A stretch of DNA of 64,000 bases, taken from the NCBI GenBank assembly GCA_024362935.1, contig JANCRA010000011.1, forward strand, positions 5,084,001-5,148,000. The letters run 5' to 3'. Below, piece after piece: positions 39,530 through 52,229 of the stretch. Each line of letters starts with the position of its first letter. Position 1 is the stretch's first letter. The notes below the pieces were generated by a model. That model was not told where the DNA came from, did not search any database, and worked only from the letters and a program-made list of their open reading frames with translations. Origin of the DNA: Setophaga petechia (Eukaryota; Chordata; Aves; Passeriformes; Parulidae). The position numbers and the translations under genes are program-made.

Positions 39530-40596
39530 GTGATATTAGGAGAGGTTGACATCCCAAGGCTTGGACAGCTGGACTCTGGGTTAAAAACCAGCTGGATGGC
39601 CAGACCCAGAGGATGATGATAAGAGATGCTACATTCTGTTGGCAGCCAGTCACAGTGATGTTCCCCAAGGCTCAGTACTGGGGCCAGTTTAATATCTGTA
39701 TTGAGAGTCTGGACGAGGGGATTGAGTGCACCCTCAGTGAATTTGCTGGTGACACTGCTTTGGCTGAGACTATTCACCTGCTGGTAGGAAGGCTATGCAG
39801 AGGGATGTGGAGAGGCTGGATCTATGGGCTAAGGGCAACTGGATAAGCTTCAACAAAGCCAGGTCCTGCCCTTGAGTCACAACAGTCCCAGGCAGCACTA
39901 CAGGCCTGGGGCAGAGCAGCTAGAAAGTAGCCCAGAGAAAAGGAGATGGGGGTGCTGATCAATACTGGATGAACATAAGCCAGTGTGAGCCCAGGTGGCC
40001 AAGAAGGCCAATGGCATCCTGGCCTGTATCAGCAATAGTGTGGCCAGCAGGACCAGGGCAGGGATTTTCCTCCTGTACTCAGTGGCACTAGTGAGGCTGT
40101 GCCTCAAGTGCTGTGTCCAATTAAGGGTTCCTCCCTACGAAAAGGACACTGAGGTGCTGTAGAGGAGAGCAACAGAGCTAGTGAAGGGTCTGGAGACTAA
40201 GTCTTATGAAAAGTGGCTCAGGGAGTTGAGGTTGTTTAGCCTGGAGAAAAGGAGGCTCAGGGAGAGCCCTGATGCTCTCTACAACTGCCTGAGAGCAGGC
40301 TGTACCCAGGTGGGGGTTGATCTCTTCTCCCAGGCAACCAGCAACAAGGCCAGAGGAAGAGGCCTCAAGCTGTGCCAGCGAAGGTTCAGGCTGAACATTG
40401 GGAGGAGCTTCTTTCGTTGTTAAGCATTGGAACAGGCTGCCCAAGGAAGTGGCAGAGTCACCACGTCTGTAAGTGTTTGAGAAATAACTGGGTGAGGCAC
40501 TCAGGGCTACAGTTTAGTTGACATGGTGGTGTTCAGCAAAATGTTAGACTCAATGATTTAGAAGGTCTTTGCTACCCTTAGGGATTCTATGAGTCT
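39530..40596 (+). mobile_element. Long 5'-truncated CR1 LINE copy
   Basis: About 1.07 kb follows the avian CR1 consensus continuously: the end of ORF2, then the 3' untranslated region, then the terminal GATTCTATGAGTCTG. Recognisable blocks include GGGTTAAAAACCAGCTGGATGG near 39580, GGTGGCCAAGAAGGCC near 39995, GGTTGTTTAGCCTGGAGAAA near 40230 and GCATTGGAACAGGCTGCCCA near 40425. It starts within the reverse-transcriptase part, so most of the element is missing. Frameshifts and stops are scattered along it, so it cannot make a working protein. It is far longer than most CR1 copies, which are usually a few hundred bases. Confidence 0.95.
39640..40424 (+). pseudogene. Decayed CR1 ORF2 (reverse transcriptase C-terminal part)
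   Basis: One frame reads SLDEGIECTLSEFAGDTAL (39703-39759). This corresponds to the CR1 segment around the catalytic FADD box. Here the first aspartate of that box is replaced, giving FAGD, so the active site is broken. A small deletion just upstream shortens the VPQGSVLGP-LFNIFI region. Downstream, SFNKA and [16 protein letters not shown] segments appear in other frames, which shows frameshifts. In intact CR1 this protein nicks target DNA and copies its own RNA there. This copy is dead. Confidence 0.85.
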
Positions 40597-43500
40597 GCAG
40601 GGTTATGCAGAGAGCTCTGGAGAACACATGGAGGAATAGGGATAGAGTAATGCAGCGCAACAGAGGCTGAATTCTGACCACGATACTTATGGGTACCCAT
40701 TTAGGTTTTTTTACTATTACTATATAGTCCTTTCCATATAATAAGAGCAAGAAGCTTGTTGACCTGGCAGAGAACAGCTGCTCCTCAGCACATTAATCAT
40801 CCTCCCACCAGTGCTCATCCATGGGGTCCCATGGCAGGCACCCTGTGAAGACCACCCAGCCTGAGAGACCCACATGAGACCCCACAGAGACCCACATGGA
40901 AGACACCTTGAGGTGTGTAACAAATCATGAGGCAGCCTTTACTGGCTGTGAATGCAAAGTGTGTTTGTGGGGCTGCAGACCCTTCTCTAAATGAGGAGCA
41001 TCAGTGCCATCCCCAGCACAGACACCAGCCTGCCTCTCAGCGGCTCCTAGTCTCTTCAAAGCCCATATGCAAGGCTCACAGAAGCAGGGATGAGCATTGC
41101 ACACTCATGAATAAGTGTAATTGAAATTCTGTTCATAGCTATTTGGGGGGAAAAAATTGCAAGTGTAATTAAAATGCACAGGGGAAAGAGAAGTAGCCTG
41201 TGCAGACACATTATGTTACACAGCACCCACCCAGACAAAGGTCTTTGTCTATAAAAAGCTCAAATATGTCTGAGATAATTGCTGTTCATTGATTGTGCCT
41301 CTGAAGTGGAGTCATTCTGGCATATTCCACCTTGAGGCTGTCTTATACATTTCTTTGAAAGGGAAAAATTCAAAAGTTCAAGTAAAGACACAAGTTCAGT
41401 AAAATATGTAGCAGTAAAATCTTGATTTACAGCATTAAGGTTACTTTCAGCTGACCTAGCCCTGAGTGGTGCTGGGCAGTTTTGTCTGATCTTGTGTTAA
41501 TGCTGTTAGCCTGTGTTTACTAAATGATTTAGCACTGAAATGTTGGGAGTTGCCAAATATTTGTCTTCTGTCCTTTATGAATATTTGAACAGCTCTTTCC
41601 TCAGCCCACTCTGAATGCAGAAAAGGGTGTTAAAAGTAGCGCATTCCAAGAGCGTTGCTTTGTGGAGGCTGCCGACCAACAACATTCTTACATCAGTGAC
41701 GCCTTTGGCACCGTACTAAATAAACCAAAGGTAGGAGCACAAACAGTGTGCTTGATAATGTGTTTGTATCTTGCTTCTTGCATCCTACAGAAATTCATAT
41801 CTAAAAATAGACGTCTTCAACCGGTGTATAATTTTTTGCTCCCTCTCCTTTTAAATATAAAAGCATTAAATAACCCCTAGTTGGACCCGTTTTATGCTGA
41901 AGGCAATACCCAAAAAGGATGGGAACCTGAGTTCAAACCCAGACTTCATCACAGATGTGTGAGATGAACTTGAGTATGTCTTCATGGTGTGTGTTTTGTC
42001 TAGACAAAAAAGAAGTGTGAAGTTTTTAATAAATAGTGTGTGTACAAATGTACTAAGATGTCATGAAAGAACATGTATCCTAGGTGTGCGTCACAATTTC
42101 TGCATGTAGCCTGCATTATTGCACTACCAGCTTTTCTTTTGTCACAGCATTTCTTACACTTGCCTTTTCTGGGGGTTTGCAGACCCCAGAGTAAACAAGC
42201 ACACCACTCTTTATGCACCCAGAAGTGCAGCTCATTTTCACTTTCAAATGTGATTGCACAGGGAATCTACTACACCAGATTTGATTGCACCTAGCAATAG
42301 CAGTCTGCAATATTTTACACACAGGTTCAAGGCTGAGATTAATTTCTCAGAAAAAAAGTTGACCCATAAAGTAGATAATTTTACATGTTAGCCTTCCTAG
42401 AAGAGCTGCAACTTTTCACCTTCTGTAGCTTAATTCCATGCCTCATGGATAGGAAGTAATACACTTTTGGTGTAAAAGGAGCGTCCCTATTTTGATAGAG
42501 CTGCTGGATTTAATAGATCAGGACTTGATTAGAATACACCTAGCCACCTCTGGTAGTTTAAGGCATATAATGCTTTGTGTTTATTTTTCTTACATTCTAA
42601 TACAGGATAGATTAATTTCATGTGAACTTATTGGTAATCATTTACATTTAGTATGTCTGGAAGAAGCCAAAAGTAATGAAAGGAGATACCTTCTCATTCA
42701 TTATTTGTTTTTAAATATTCCTTCTTTCTTTCTTCCTTTTTTTTTTTCCCCTACCTCCACATGCTGATATTGCATGCATGGCTTGCTCTCGGCTTGCTAT
42801 GAAACAAGCTGGGGCAAGCCTTGTAATATGATTCAAATTGTAAATCTCATGTCTTGCATCCCCCAAACACCTCATCTCATATGCAGTCTGGAACCTTCAT
42901 TCCAGTACCAATTAGACTAATATATCCACCCAGCTCCGATTGGGGTGATGGATCGGCTGGTGGGGGAAATGGAGGCGATTTTCTCAGCTCCTCTGCATTC
43001 CCATAGGCATGCAGCATTTGACAGATTGGGCAGAACTGCCACGAAAGAGTCTGACACAGATGGTGTAATTAGAAAATGCGAAGTGCGAGTGTGAAATTTA
43101 TCTTTGATCAGCACCTCCTTGCCAGATTGTCATCTATGTTAATATGATGATGGCTTCTTGGAGATGGATAGAAGAAAACAGCAGCCTTGAGGAAGAAATG
43201 GAGACAGTTCACAATGTAGAGAAGATATTTTGTTTAACTCTGAAACTCAATCAATTTCAACCTGAGTAAAAAGTGATTTAATGCATTTAATTCATAGGAA
43301 AACAAATTGAATCTAAATCTGATACCTTACTTTGTTAGGCCCATAATCAATAAGATAAAATCTTAGGTTTTGTTGGAAGAAGACAGAGATTAATTTTTTA
43401 TGAACAGTTAAAAAAAATCAATCTATAGCTATAGGCACACTTGAAGCTACCATATCACTCTTTGTAGAGACCTAACATAATCTAAATATATATAAAAATC

Positions 43501-43894
43501 ATTACAGAGTTGCCTGGACAGTTTTAAATAGTTAGAAGAAATTTTTTTCTCTTTACACTTTGCAATTGCAACACCATCCTCTCTAGCAAGTCCTGGAGTT
43601 TATCTACATTCACTGTAGAATCACAGAAATCTTTAGCTGTTTCATTTCCCCTCTTTATTCCAAAGGAAGATTTTGACTGGTTTGGGTTTGTTTTTTTTTT
43701 TTAATTAAGAATGGATAAATATTCTTTGCCTGAGCAAAACATTCTGATCATTTATCTGACATCTCCAGCTTTCCTAGGAACCCGATGCTTTGTGTTCTGC
43801 AGCAGCAAAGATCCTTGTCCTTTAGGTGCTGATGAATCAAATGCTGTTCTTCAAGCATGAGGAGATTTAGCCAGTGTGAGATGTAGGTATAACC
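40597..43894. other. Non-coding stretch, partly regulatory in texture
   Basis: No gene recognised. 42760-43150 is repeat-poor, has a higher CpG content than its surroundings and holds ATTAGACTAATAT and TAATTAG motifs. It is a reasonable candidate for conserved non-coding DNA. The rest is featureless AT-rich sequence. Confidence 0.4.
41925..41990 (-). mobile_element. Possible MIR-like SINE relic
   Basis: CTGAGTTCAAACCCAGACTT, then TGTGTGA, then CTTGAG. These recall the reverse complement of MIR (GGTTCAAATCCCAGCTCTG, TGTGTGACCTTGGGCAAG). The match is short and broken, so the call is tentative. Confidence 0.3.
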
Positions 43895-43975
43895 TTCCAC
43901 AGAGAGAAACTGAGGCAGGGAGCAGGAAGGCACAAGGCATTCAGGGTCACAGAGCGGAGTGTCACAGGGCCATTG
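43895..43975 (+). mobile_element. Possible MIR-like SINE relic
   Basis: CCACAGAGAGAAACTGAGGC, then AAGGCA, then CAGGGTCACAGAGCGGAGTG. This order resembles the MIR core: CAGATGAGGAAACTGAGGCA, CTTGCCCAAGGTCACACAGC. MIR is an old tRNA-derived SINE shared by amniotes. The stretch is too diverged for more than a tentative call. Confidence 0.4.
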
Positions 43976-44145
43976 TCACTGGCAGGTCCCTCCAGCTGTG
44001 TCCCTTCCATGCCACGTCTGGCAACCACTGGGATCCTGTGTTCGGGTGGCTCAAAAGGTTGGAGTTTGCAAACCACTGTTTTTGTAGTTCAGTTTGCTAA
44101 AAACTGCTCAAATGTTCACATGAGTGGTGCTAATTTTCAGGAAGG

Positions 44146-44215
44146 TAAATTAGCATAATTAATGACCAGCCAAATTTGGGGGTAATACAGTATGTAATTA
44201 ACATTAGAGAGTTCT
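44146..44215. promoter_or_regulatory. Homeodomain-site cluster, candidate regulatory DNA
   Basis: TAATTAATGA at 44156-44165 and TAATTAA at 44195-44201 lie within 50 bases, with further TAAT cores (44131 and 44183). The surrounding 44.1-44.6 kb is repeat-free. It has the look of a conserved non-coding element, but no comparison was possible. Confidence 0.2.
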
Positions 44216-45531
44216 GTTGTACCACCTGCCCCCACATTTCATTGTTGCAGTGTACGAACTGTACAGGAGGCTATTTTCCCCTTTGCTGCACTGAGCAGAA
44301 AGCAGCTTTCTTCATCAGAATAAGCCATTAGCTGTAATGGCATGTAGGTGTAATGGAATGTGCTCGAAACATCTGTGCTGAGAGCAGGGGAGAAATTGCT
44401 GCATGCAGTCGTAGGCCTTTGGGGAGCTTGATTAAGGATTGCTTCAGAGAACTTGAGATCTGGCTTGGGATGCAAAAAAGAGAAGAAAGGAAAATAACAC
44501 TAATAGATTTACGGATGTACTGCAGGGAGAACAAAGGATTTTTAATTTTTTTTACTTCCCTTTATTGCTCTTATATTGCATCTGTTCTCTGTTGGGCTTT
44601 CTCTTATTGAATTGATCTGGAAAAAAAAATTTAGCTCAAAATGCAGTTTAGCAAAAGACATCCTTGCTGTATAAACATGAAAATAGCTTGATTTTTTTTT
44701 CCTTTGTTTGCTAATGAAGACCTTGTTGAAACCACAAATATTTCTAACAATAAATATTTATTGCATATGACATTTGCCTAAATCTGCTTTCAACTGATAT
44801 GTCCTCTATGTAGTAATCATGTAAAAACACACATTAAAATAAAAAAAACCCTGTACACAAAGACAATTCTTGCCTTGCATTATTTACATTTCTGGAGTAT
44901 TCATCTGCTCCTTCTGCTGATTTCTTTTTCCAAGATTTCTTTAAAATGAATTTCTGATTTGTTTTTCTTCAACTCCATTTGTTTGCACGCACACATTTTT
45001 AATAACCAATGGAATATAAACTCTCAGTACACAACAAGAGTAATTGCAGAACCACTGGGCTATGTCAGTTCTGGCTATTGACCCATCAAACTGTGAAAAA
45101 TCTGAAATGCAGTTTACAGGATCTTAGGCAAGGTGACAGGGAGGAGAAAAGCGATGTTATAAAAGATTACTTTGATGCCATACAAAGAGAAGGGTTAAAT
45201 GTTTGAAAAATCTGTATTACAGAAAAGGGAATTAATGGCTGCCTGGGACAGATGTGGATGTATCACACAGAAAATGAGAAACAAACCTGCAAATATTGGG
45301 TGGTTTAATGATTAAGTAAATCTTACACTTTCTAATTATAAATGACAACAAAGCACTATGTTCACTAGTATCCATCTTCCTTATGAAATAAGAAGCTTTC
45401 TGAGCTGGTGCCAAAAATGCCTTGCAATGAAGTTTAAAATATGTAGGGAGGCAAAAATGTAATAAAAATGCAAAAGCTAATAATATTATGGTGACTGGCA
45501 TTGTTTACAATGTAGAGCACCTGCTGTTTTC

Positions 45532-45570
45532 AAAAAAAAAAAAAGAGAGAGAGAGAAAGAAAAAGTGAAA
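45532..45570. repeat. A13-(GA)n simple repeat
   Basis: Thirteen A bases followed by GA repeats and A-rich sequence. It is simple sequence and may vary in length. Confidence 0.85.
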
Positions 45571-47639
45571 TCATCAAACTGTTCTTAAATGGAAAATCTG
45601 GGCTCTCTGCCAATTACACAATGTGTTTCAGGTGCACTGTAAATAGGAACAATAAAAGGTGCGGGGACAGAATCTGAAATGTTAAATCTCAGATACACAA
45701 GAAAATTATTTGATGATGTTACTTTGAAAAGAAGTCTTGGGTACCTTCCAAATTTCTTCAAAGTGGAAATAGGTTTAAATTCTTGCCTCTGTATAAAAGT
45801 TGTAAAAATCTAATTATCCCTTTTAAAAATTTGATTAAATTAACCCCAAAAAGAAGAAGAGCCAAAAAAATCTAAGAAACCCACAAGGGACTTCCCTTTT
45901 ACTAGTCTATTCAACATGGGAGATGCTTGGTGACTACAGAGAAATATAACAAGACCAAATTCTATGATATATTAATAAAAAGCTAAGCCCACCCACCCCC
46001 AGAGTTATAAATTTGGATTTCAGGAGGCCGGTGCTGAGTTCTGGCTCATTGAAGTCAGAGCATGAATGTGATACACATTTCAGAGGAAAACTCACACTAT
46101 CCCAGCACTGTGTATCAGGGAACAAATGGTGCCCAAGTCCACGTTAGGCATTGGACGCAGGGAAATTTGTCATTGGCCAGCTAAAGACTTGAATGAATTT
46201 TCCTTCAGGCTATAGGACTTCAGCTGTAGACAAGAGTTTTCTTAGACATATAGAGATCAGAACTGGGATGAAAATTCGTCTTTGTTCATGTAATTAGAAG
46301 GAGAGTGGGAAATTGTTTGAGTATGTGTTTCTTTCTTTGGGAAAAATACTTTGGCTATGTGTTTTGTTTCAAGAGAAAATGAGAAAGTGAAGAGATGTCT
46401 TAAGCATGGTCAGAAAGTAGTTGTCAGGAGACTCTTTCTGAAATAAATGGAATGAATGATGGCACATCCTCTGACCTTGAGCCCTGTACTGCTCAGCTCA
46501 GCTCACTCTGCTCCTGTCTCACCCTCTTCTCCCCTAGAACAAGGGGGTTTTTTCCCCACTGTGTTTGGGGAGCAGTTGCTGACCTGTGCACCTGCATAGT
46601 GCTGTTTGGCAAGAGCTAAACTCCAGAGACAGGGGGAAGGGTTAAACAGTATAGATCTCATGGAGCAGTGCTTAAACATGTCCTAAGCCTGTTTAGTTTA
46701 CTAGTATAGATGTAGCCTTGGAGACCAGAGACCAGATGCTGTGCATCTGCTGCACTCCCTGTAAGATCAGCCCTGATTATTTCCACACCCCATATCTACA
46801 GGGAAGGCCTGTAATAAAGCAGTAATCACTTTCCTCCCATCCTCACCTGAACCATGAGCCAAATCTTCATTTCAGTAACCCTTAGATAAATCAATAATCC
46901 TTCTGTGTGACTGAAATCAGACATACAATCTTTGTATTACTCTTTCTTTTGGGTCTGTTCCTGCCAGTTTGCTGTCGTTAACAGGGCCAGGATCATATCT
47001 CTTATCAATGGCAGTTTGTTTTCCATTTCATGCTGCAATTATCAAGCTATCTGAACAACATTTATGAAAAGCCATTTATTTTAATAAAAGGAGAAACTGG
47101 GGACACCCTTGGTATTTTAATTTTACCAGGATGTAGATTATCAGCCTACTTCAATGTGGCATCCTATTCCCATAATCATTTCTCTTTTTGCATCTGTGCC
47201 TAAACTAACAGTGTTTCATGGTGGAAAAAAAAATTAAGTATCACAGTTTTCTTCCACTTTTATACAAGTTTTTTGGAGCACACACACACCATGGCATGTT
47301 AAAATGGGCAAAGTTAAAACAATATCAGAGAACAGTTGCAGGGCTGAAGCGTGAGCAGTGCTAAGTAGGACTTTGGCTATTACCTCTATACTGATGCCTG
47401 GTTTTCTGGTACCAGACCTGAGTGCCAGAAGCAGAAGCTGCAGATCTGTTACAATGGTGAAAGAGCATCTGCAATGAGTTCAAAGAAACAACCAAGTTAG
47501 AATGTAGAGTGGATTGGAGAAAAGGCACCAAAACATCTCTGCATTCTAAAAATGGCTGCATTTTTTTCCTTCCGAATCAAGGGTAGTTGCTAACTAGACC
47601 GAATACTGGTGAATCCAGTACAGGGCTGAATACACGGTT

Positions 47640-47735
47640 TTGGGCAGCTAGTTCTAGGTGGTCATCCTCAAGGACTGGACCAGCTGATCTCCAGAGGTCC
47701 CTTAAAAATTCAACAATCTTGTGATTCTGTTATTC
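47640..47735 (+). mobile_element. CR1 LINE 3' end fragment
   Basis: TTCTAGGTGGTC, then GGACTGGACCAGCTGATCTC, CAGAGGTCCCTT, CAACAATCTTGTGATTCTG and TTATTC follow the CR1 3' end in order, including the GATTCTGTGATTC-type terminal repeat. It keeps only about 95 bases. Its internal block differs from the copy at 16.2 kb, so it belongs to another CR1 subfamily. Confidence 0.85.
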
Positions 47736-49274
47736 GGTGAATCTATAGCTACACCTGTTCAAGGAATTTGAAAAAATATTTATGCATTTTAAACCACTTT
47801 GAAATAGGAGCAAAAGAAGCTTAAAGTATGTCTTTTCTCTGGCGAGTGGAGGTGAACTTTCCTTCCTCTCTGCCCCCTCTGTTATTTGGAAGTGATCGTT
47901 CTCCTCTTTGTGTAACTTCAGCATCTCCTATGACATTCAAGTAGTGTGAAAATGCAACCAAAACTTGTGGGTGATGCTGACCCTACTAAATTTTGTGGAG
48001 TGATCTATCTATGACTTCACTGGGTTCAAATTTTTATTCTTTGTTGAATGAATTTTCATTCAGTGCTGATTCTCACTTTTAAGATGGACACAAGCAGATA
48101 CACAGGAAGCATTTCCTGGGATCATGCCTAAACTGATGAATTTAAAACTGCTTTGAAAATAAACTTCTTGATGGAAACTCCTTAGTTTATTGAAGATAAA
48201 TCCACTAGCACAAATTAAGATATATAGATTGATAGATATGCACAACTCTTACTATTCTTTCTTCTAAATATCAGGTCGTTTTCAACAACCCAACTCTAAT
48301 TCCCAATGAAGCTTTCCCTAAAGGTTTAGGTAAAACTAACAGTAAGAAACAATAAAGTTTTAGTTATATAGCTATATATTTGAAGACACATATAACCAAA
48401 GATCAGATGTTTTTATACATACCATAAGCATTGAAAGATATATCATAGTTAAAACCAAAAAAATTTAGATCAACCTTTCAGTTATTTAGGCTTAGATAGA
48501 TACAAGTTTGTGAGCATCATAGTTTAATCATCTTAGAGTTTTTTAATGGCATTACTTAGTACACTTATTATAGTTAGCACTGCTATGATATCCAAACTTC
48601 TCTTCCCAAGACAGGGAAAATGAAAATGGGACAGTCAGTTTGAACCCCAACAGTGAATGTTTAGTCCCAGTGATTTCAGGTTTCAGATCTGGTTAGCTTA
48701 GGAGAGGTTTAGGACTATGTCCATAGCAAGAAGACAGTCTTACATTGTTGCTTCAAGCATTTTCCAGAGGAGTGTGAGAACAGCTTATTCCATCACTTCA
48801 GCTATTTATTCTCTTCTTATACACAGTCTTACATAAGAAAAAATAAGCATTAGAAAACCAACAGCTCAAGTTCACAGCATGACATGCAACTAAATCAGAA
48901 ACCTTGTAAAATAAAGCGCAGCAACACCAAAACTGTCTTCCCAGATGCTGTAGCAAGCTGTAACAGCCTAGCTTCAGGCTCAAACCAGGTAAGACCAAGG
49001 ATAATGGCAAGAGAAGTACTGGAAGATTCTGGTGATGGTACCTCTCTGTAACCACTGAATGACTTACTTCCATGTCTTGTCATCCTTCATCAGACATCTT
49101 CTGGAAAGACCAAATCTATGGGAATACCATGATGTCTCTTAAAACACAATGTGCACCAAACTGGCCAGTATTAATGGGCAAAGGCAGAAACAGTCCTAAA
49201 AGAACCTGTGCATAGTTTTGACTACTTCATTAACACAGAATATAAAATTTCATCAAACGTTTCTTACATCACAC
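47736..49274. other. AT-rich non-coding stretch
   Basis: No gene and no recognisable repeat. Open frames are under 92 codons and show no domains. Confidence 0.5.
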
Positions 49275-49500
49275 CCACACTGTTCAAAGGAACTCTGGGA
49301 TCTTTGCTACAAAGCTATCCAGTCTTCTTTTCAAAATTTGAAGTAGTGAAAATTCAACTCTTTTCTAGATGATTCTTAAGTTAAACACCCTTGTTCTTCA
49401 AGTAATCTCCTGCCCCTAAACATGTTTACGCACTCTGATCAAATCACTCCATACCCTTTGCTTTGGGAAGCTAGCCAGTTTGAGCTGCTCTGCAACCACC
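49275..49500 (-). mobile_element. Ancient CR1/L3-like LINE fragment
   Basis: On the plus strand the order CTATCCAGTCTTCTTTTCAAAA, then AATTCAACTCTTTTCTAGATGATTC, TTAAACACCCTTGTTCTTCAAGTAAT, TGATCAAATCACTCC, and AGTTTGAGCTGCTCTG follows the reverse complement of old amniote CR1/L3 elements (end of ORF2 and 3' region). It is much more diverged than the other CR1 copies. It probably predates birds. Confidence 0.55.
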
Positions 49501-50889
49501 ACTTTCCTGCAACAGATCCAAATTACCTGGTGGCTCCTTGTTTGTTTTGGGGGTTTTTAAAGCATGGCTTTACAAAAGAAATACTACTGCAAAGATAGAT
49601 TTTAGGATGCTGCATCTGCTAGGTGTCCCATAGTATTTCCATCCAGGGATTTTCTTAGTTTTTTGCACTCTGAGCACCTGCTCAGCTAGGTAGCCAAAAT
49701 TACTCCTTCTTTCACAGATCTGCTCTTTTTAATTTATTATTTTTATTATTTTTTTGTGCTACTCATTTTTTAGGTATAGGAAAGACAGCTTGTCTTCCCC
49801 CGGATCACTGATACATGATAGGTGTGTGCTACCAGTCTGAGTGTCCAAGGTTGGGTGGTGAGGTTTTGCAAGTGGAAGGCCTTCAGCTCAACAGTCTGCT
49901 TCTTTCCCCAGACTGACAGATCTTGAGCTTAACCTTCAAGGCCCTTATACTCTTCTTGAGCTTTTGCCTGAGGGCTGCTGCAGGCAGCAGTTGTACTTCA
50001 GTATCCATGTGAATCTATTAATGTGGTTACACACATGTTGTACAGAAACAGTCACCAACCCCACACAACCCCAACCCCTCCATAGTGCTGCCTGGGTCAC
50101 CCACTGGAGTTCCCTGCTGGCCAGAACTCAAGTGAGCATCCACCCACAGGCAAAGGTGACAAATGCCACTTGCAAGTGGGATATAGATACAGTGGGGAAG
50201 AAAAAGCATCTCATCACACGTGTTGGTGCTTAGCATGTTATGGGACGGCTTGTCACATTTTACTGCTTATATATGAACATCCTCATCACATCACATCAGC
50301 AAAACAAGATATATTTACTTCACTGTATCCCACAAAAATAACCCTCTGGCTAAAATATGCACTCACCCTTTAAGAAACATTGTAAAATACCTCTGATTTC
50401 CCTCAGAGGGGTTTCTTTGAAAGTCTGGTTTTTGACACAGCTTGTTTTGCTGATATAAACATGTTAATAGTGAAAATGTCAAAAAGTTTATTGATTTTAA
50501 TTATTGAGATGGAAAAAACACATAAAAGTTCTGTTCTGTGCTCTAGGTAAATAAATGAGCGTGGTGTTTGTACGTTGCAGCCGGTGAACCATGCTTTATG
50601 TTAAACCTTTCCTCCATGTACAGGAGACTGAACAAAGCTTAGTAGTGGAAAGAAGACACAAATTACCCCCAGCCTTTTAGAGGCACAGTAGAGGCTTCAA
50701 ACACTGGAAGATACATGACTAAAACATCCAGAACACCCTGTTTCAAAAAAATTATCTCAAGCTTTGTGTTAGCTACTGTAATAGTAAATAATATTCTTTT
50801 AAGAATAACAAGATCAGACAATGCTCGTTCATGTTACTCCTGAAGGAAAATGAATCTATTTCATGCTGATGTGATAAACTGGGGGCACA

Positions 50890-50960
50890 AACATGTGGGT
50901 ACAAGTGTGTGCACACACATGTGTATGCTCACATACGTGCTTAGGTATATGCGTATATTT
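50890..50960. repeat. Alternating purine-pyrimidine, TG/CA-rich stretch
   Basis: Runs such as GTGTGTGCACACACATGTGTATG and ACATACGTGC alternate purine and pyrimidine. Such DNA can take the Z form. This is probably a decayed TG/CA microsatellite. Confidence 0.6.
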
Positions 50961-52229
50961 AGACAGTGCTTTTGCAAACAAAACAAGATTAAATTACTCT
51001 ATATATGCCCTTACCTTCCTCCTTCTACGAATGGTCTTTTTGTTAGTCCACTGAATAACCATTTGTCATGGGCTTTACTGTACCGTGAAGTTATGATTAA
51101 TATTATGGCTCATGTACAACGGGTTGAAAAACCATATTCATTTTCAAAGTCACGTTGCATTGATTAGAATTCACTGCAGGTTATTCAAATAACGATCCTC
51201 TCTTTTCCCAGGAGAATCTCCGTCTGATTTTTCTTTATCCTCATTAAAGATCCCAGGTGCAGACAAAGCTTTACATACTTCTAATTTGCATTATCCTTGG
51301 GAAGGAGGTAATTCACATGCCTTCAGTATATAGCACTTGTTTTTGTAGTTTGCTCTTTCCTATCTGTCTATTTAAATAAATCAAGAAATTTAGCCTTTAT
51401 AAATCCTCTGACAATAGAAAATGCCAAATTTTATTATGCTTAGTAATGAGCACATGTATTGTGAAATATCAATTATAATTCAGATTAAATGAAACAATTT
51501 TTTGTTTCATTTCATCTTCGCTCTTCATCAGTTTTTTCTTAAAATACATTCTCCGCTCACTCTCTCAGTGATGAGAAAAGGTGAATTTTTAAAGCAAAGA
51601 TATAGATTTCATATCAGCCTTTGACCAATGTAAGAATATCCCTCATCAGTCTCTGAGAAATCATTGACAGGATTTAGTCCTTTTCTTTTTACTCGTCAAA
51701 TATATAACAGTGAAAGCACATAACATCTGTAATTGCCTGGTGGAACTTAACAATCCCGTTAACCCTTAAAATGCAGCACTTGTGTGAATTCCACATCTGT
51801 TTTCTGAGGCATAAGTTGTTTGGGCCTATGTTTTGCAACAAAATAATCTGTCTTGGACTATTTTTATCGTGAGCTTTTGTGTAATGAATTTAGCCCGAAG
51901 CAGACTGACAGCATTGTTGACATTTCATTGAGTTTCTGTCCTCAAGAGAGAGGAAATTTTAGCTAATTAAATAATGTTATAGTGTCTCAGAAACTACAAA
52001 GGCAATGGGAAACCACACAGCAGTCATACTGTATTTCTTAAGATCATTTGTGTATTCCTGAGGTTTTATTATGCAGAAGTGATTCTTCTAACAGTCTTTA
52101 AAGCAAGTCACACATTAGATAAACTTTCCATAACTCAACCTTGATAGTAATATTTGTAAACTGGTTAGTGTATACATGAGATGAAGCCAAGTGGGGAAAA
52201 GAGCTATTAGAGAAATACTGAAACAATTA

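Larger units (their letters stand above)
43976..47639. other. AT-rich non-coding stretch
   Basis: No gene recognised. It includes an A13-(GA)n simple repeat at 45532-45570 and a short CA run near 47280. The open frame at 45009-45206 (65 codons) has no recognisable domain. Confidence 0.5.

Noticed and set aside
43615..43635. CR1 tail on the minus strand (TAGAATCACAGAAATC)
   Set aside because: Only the terminal-repeat-like bases are present. The CR1 body expected downstream is absent.
46630..46740. Possible old DNA-transposon piece (TTTACTAGTATAGATGTAGCC)
   Set aside because: A vague likeness to reptilian palindromic repeats without two recognisable ends.
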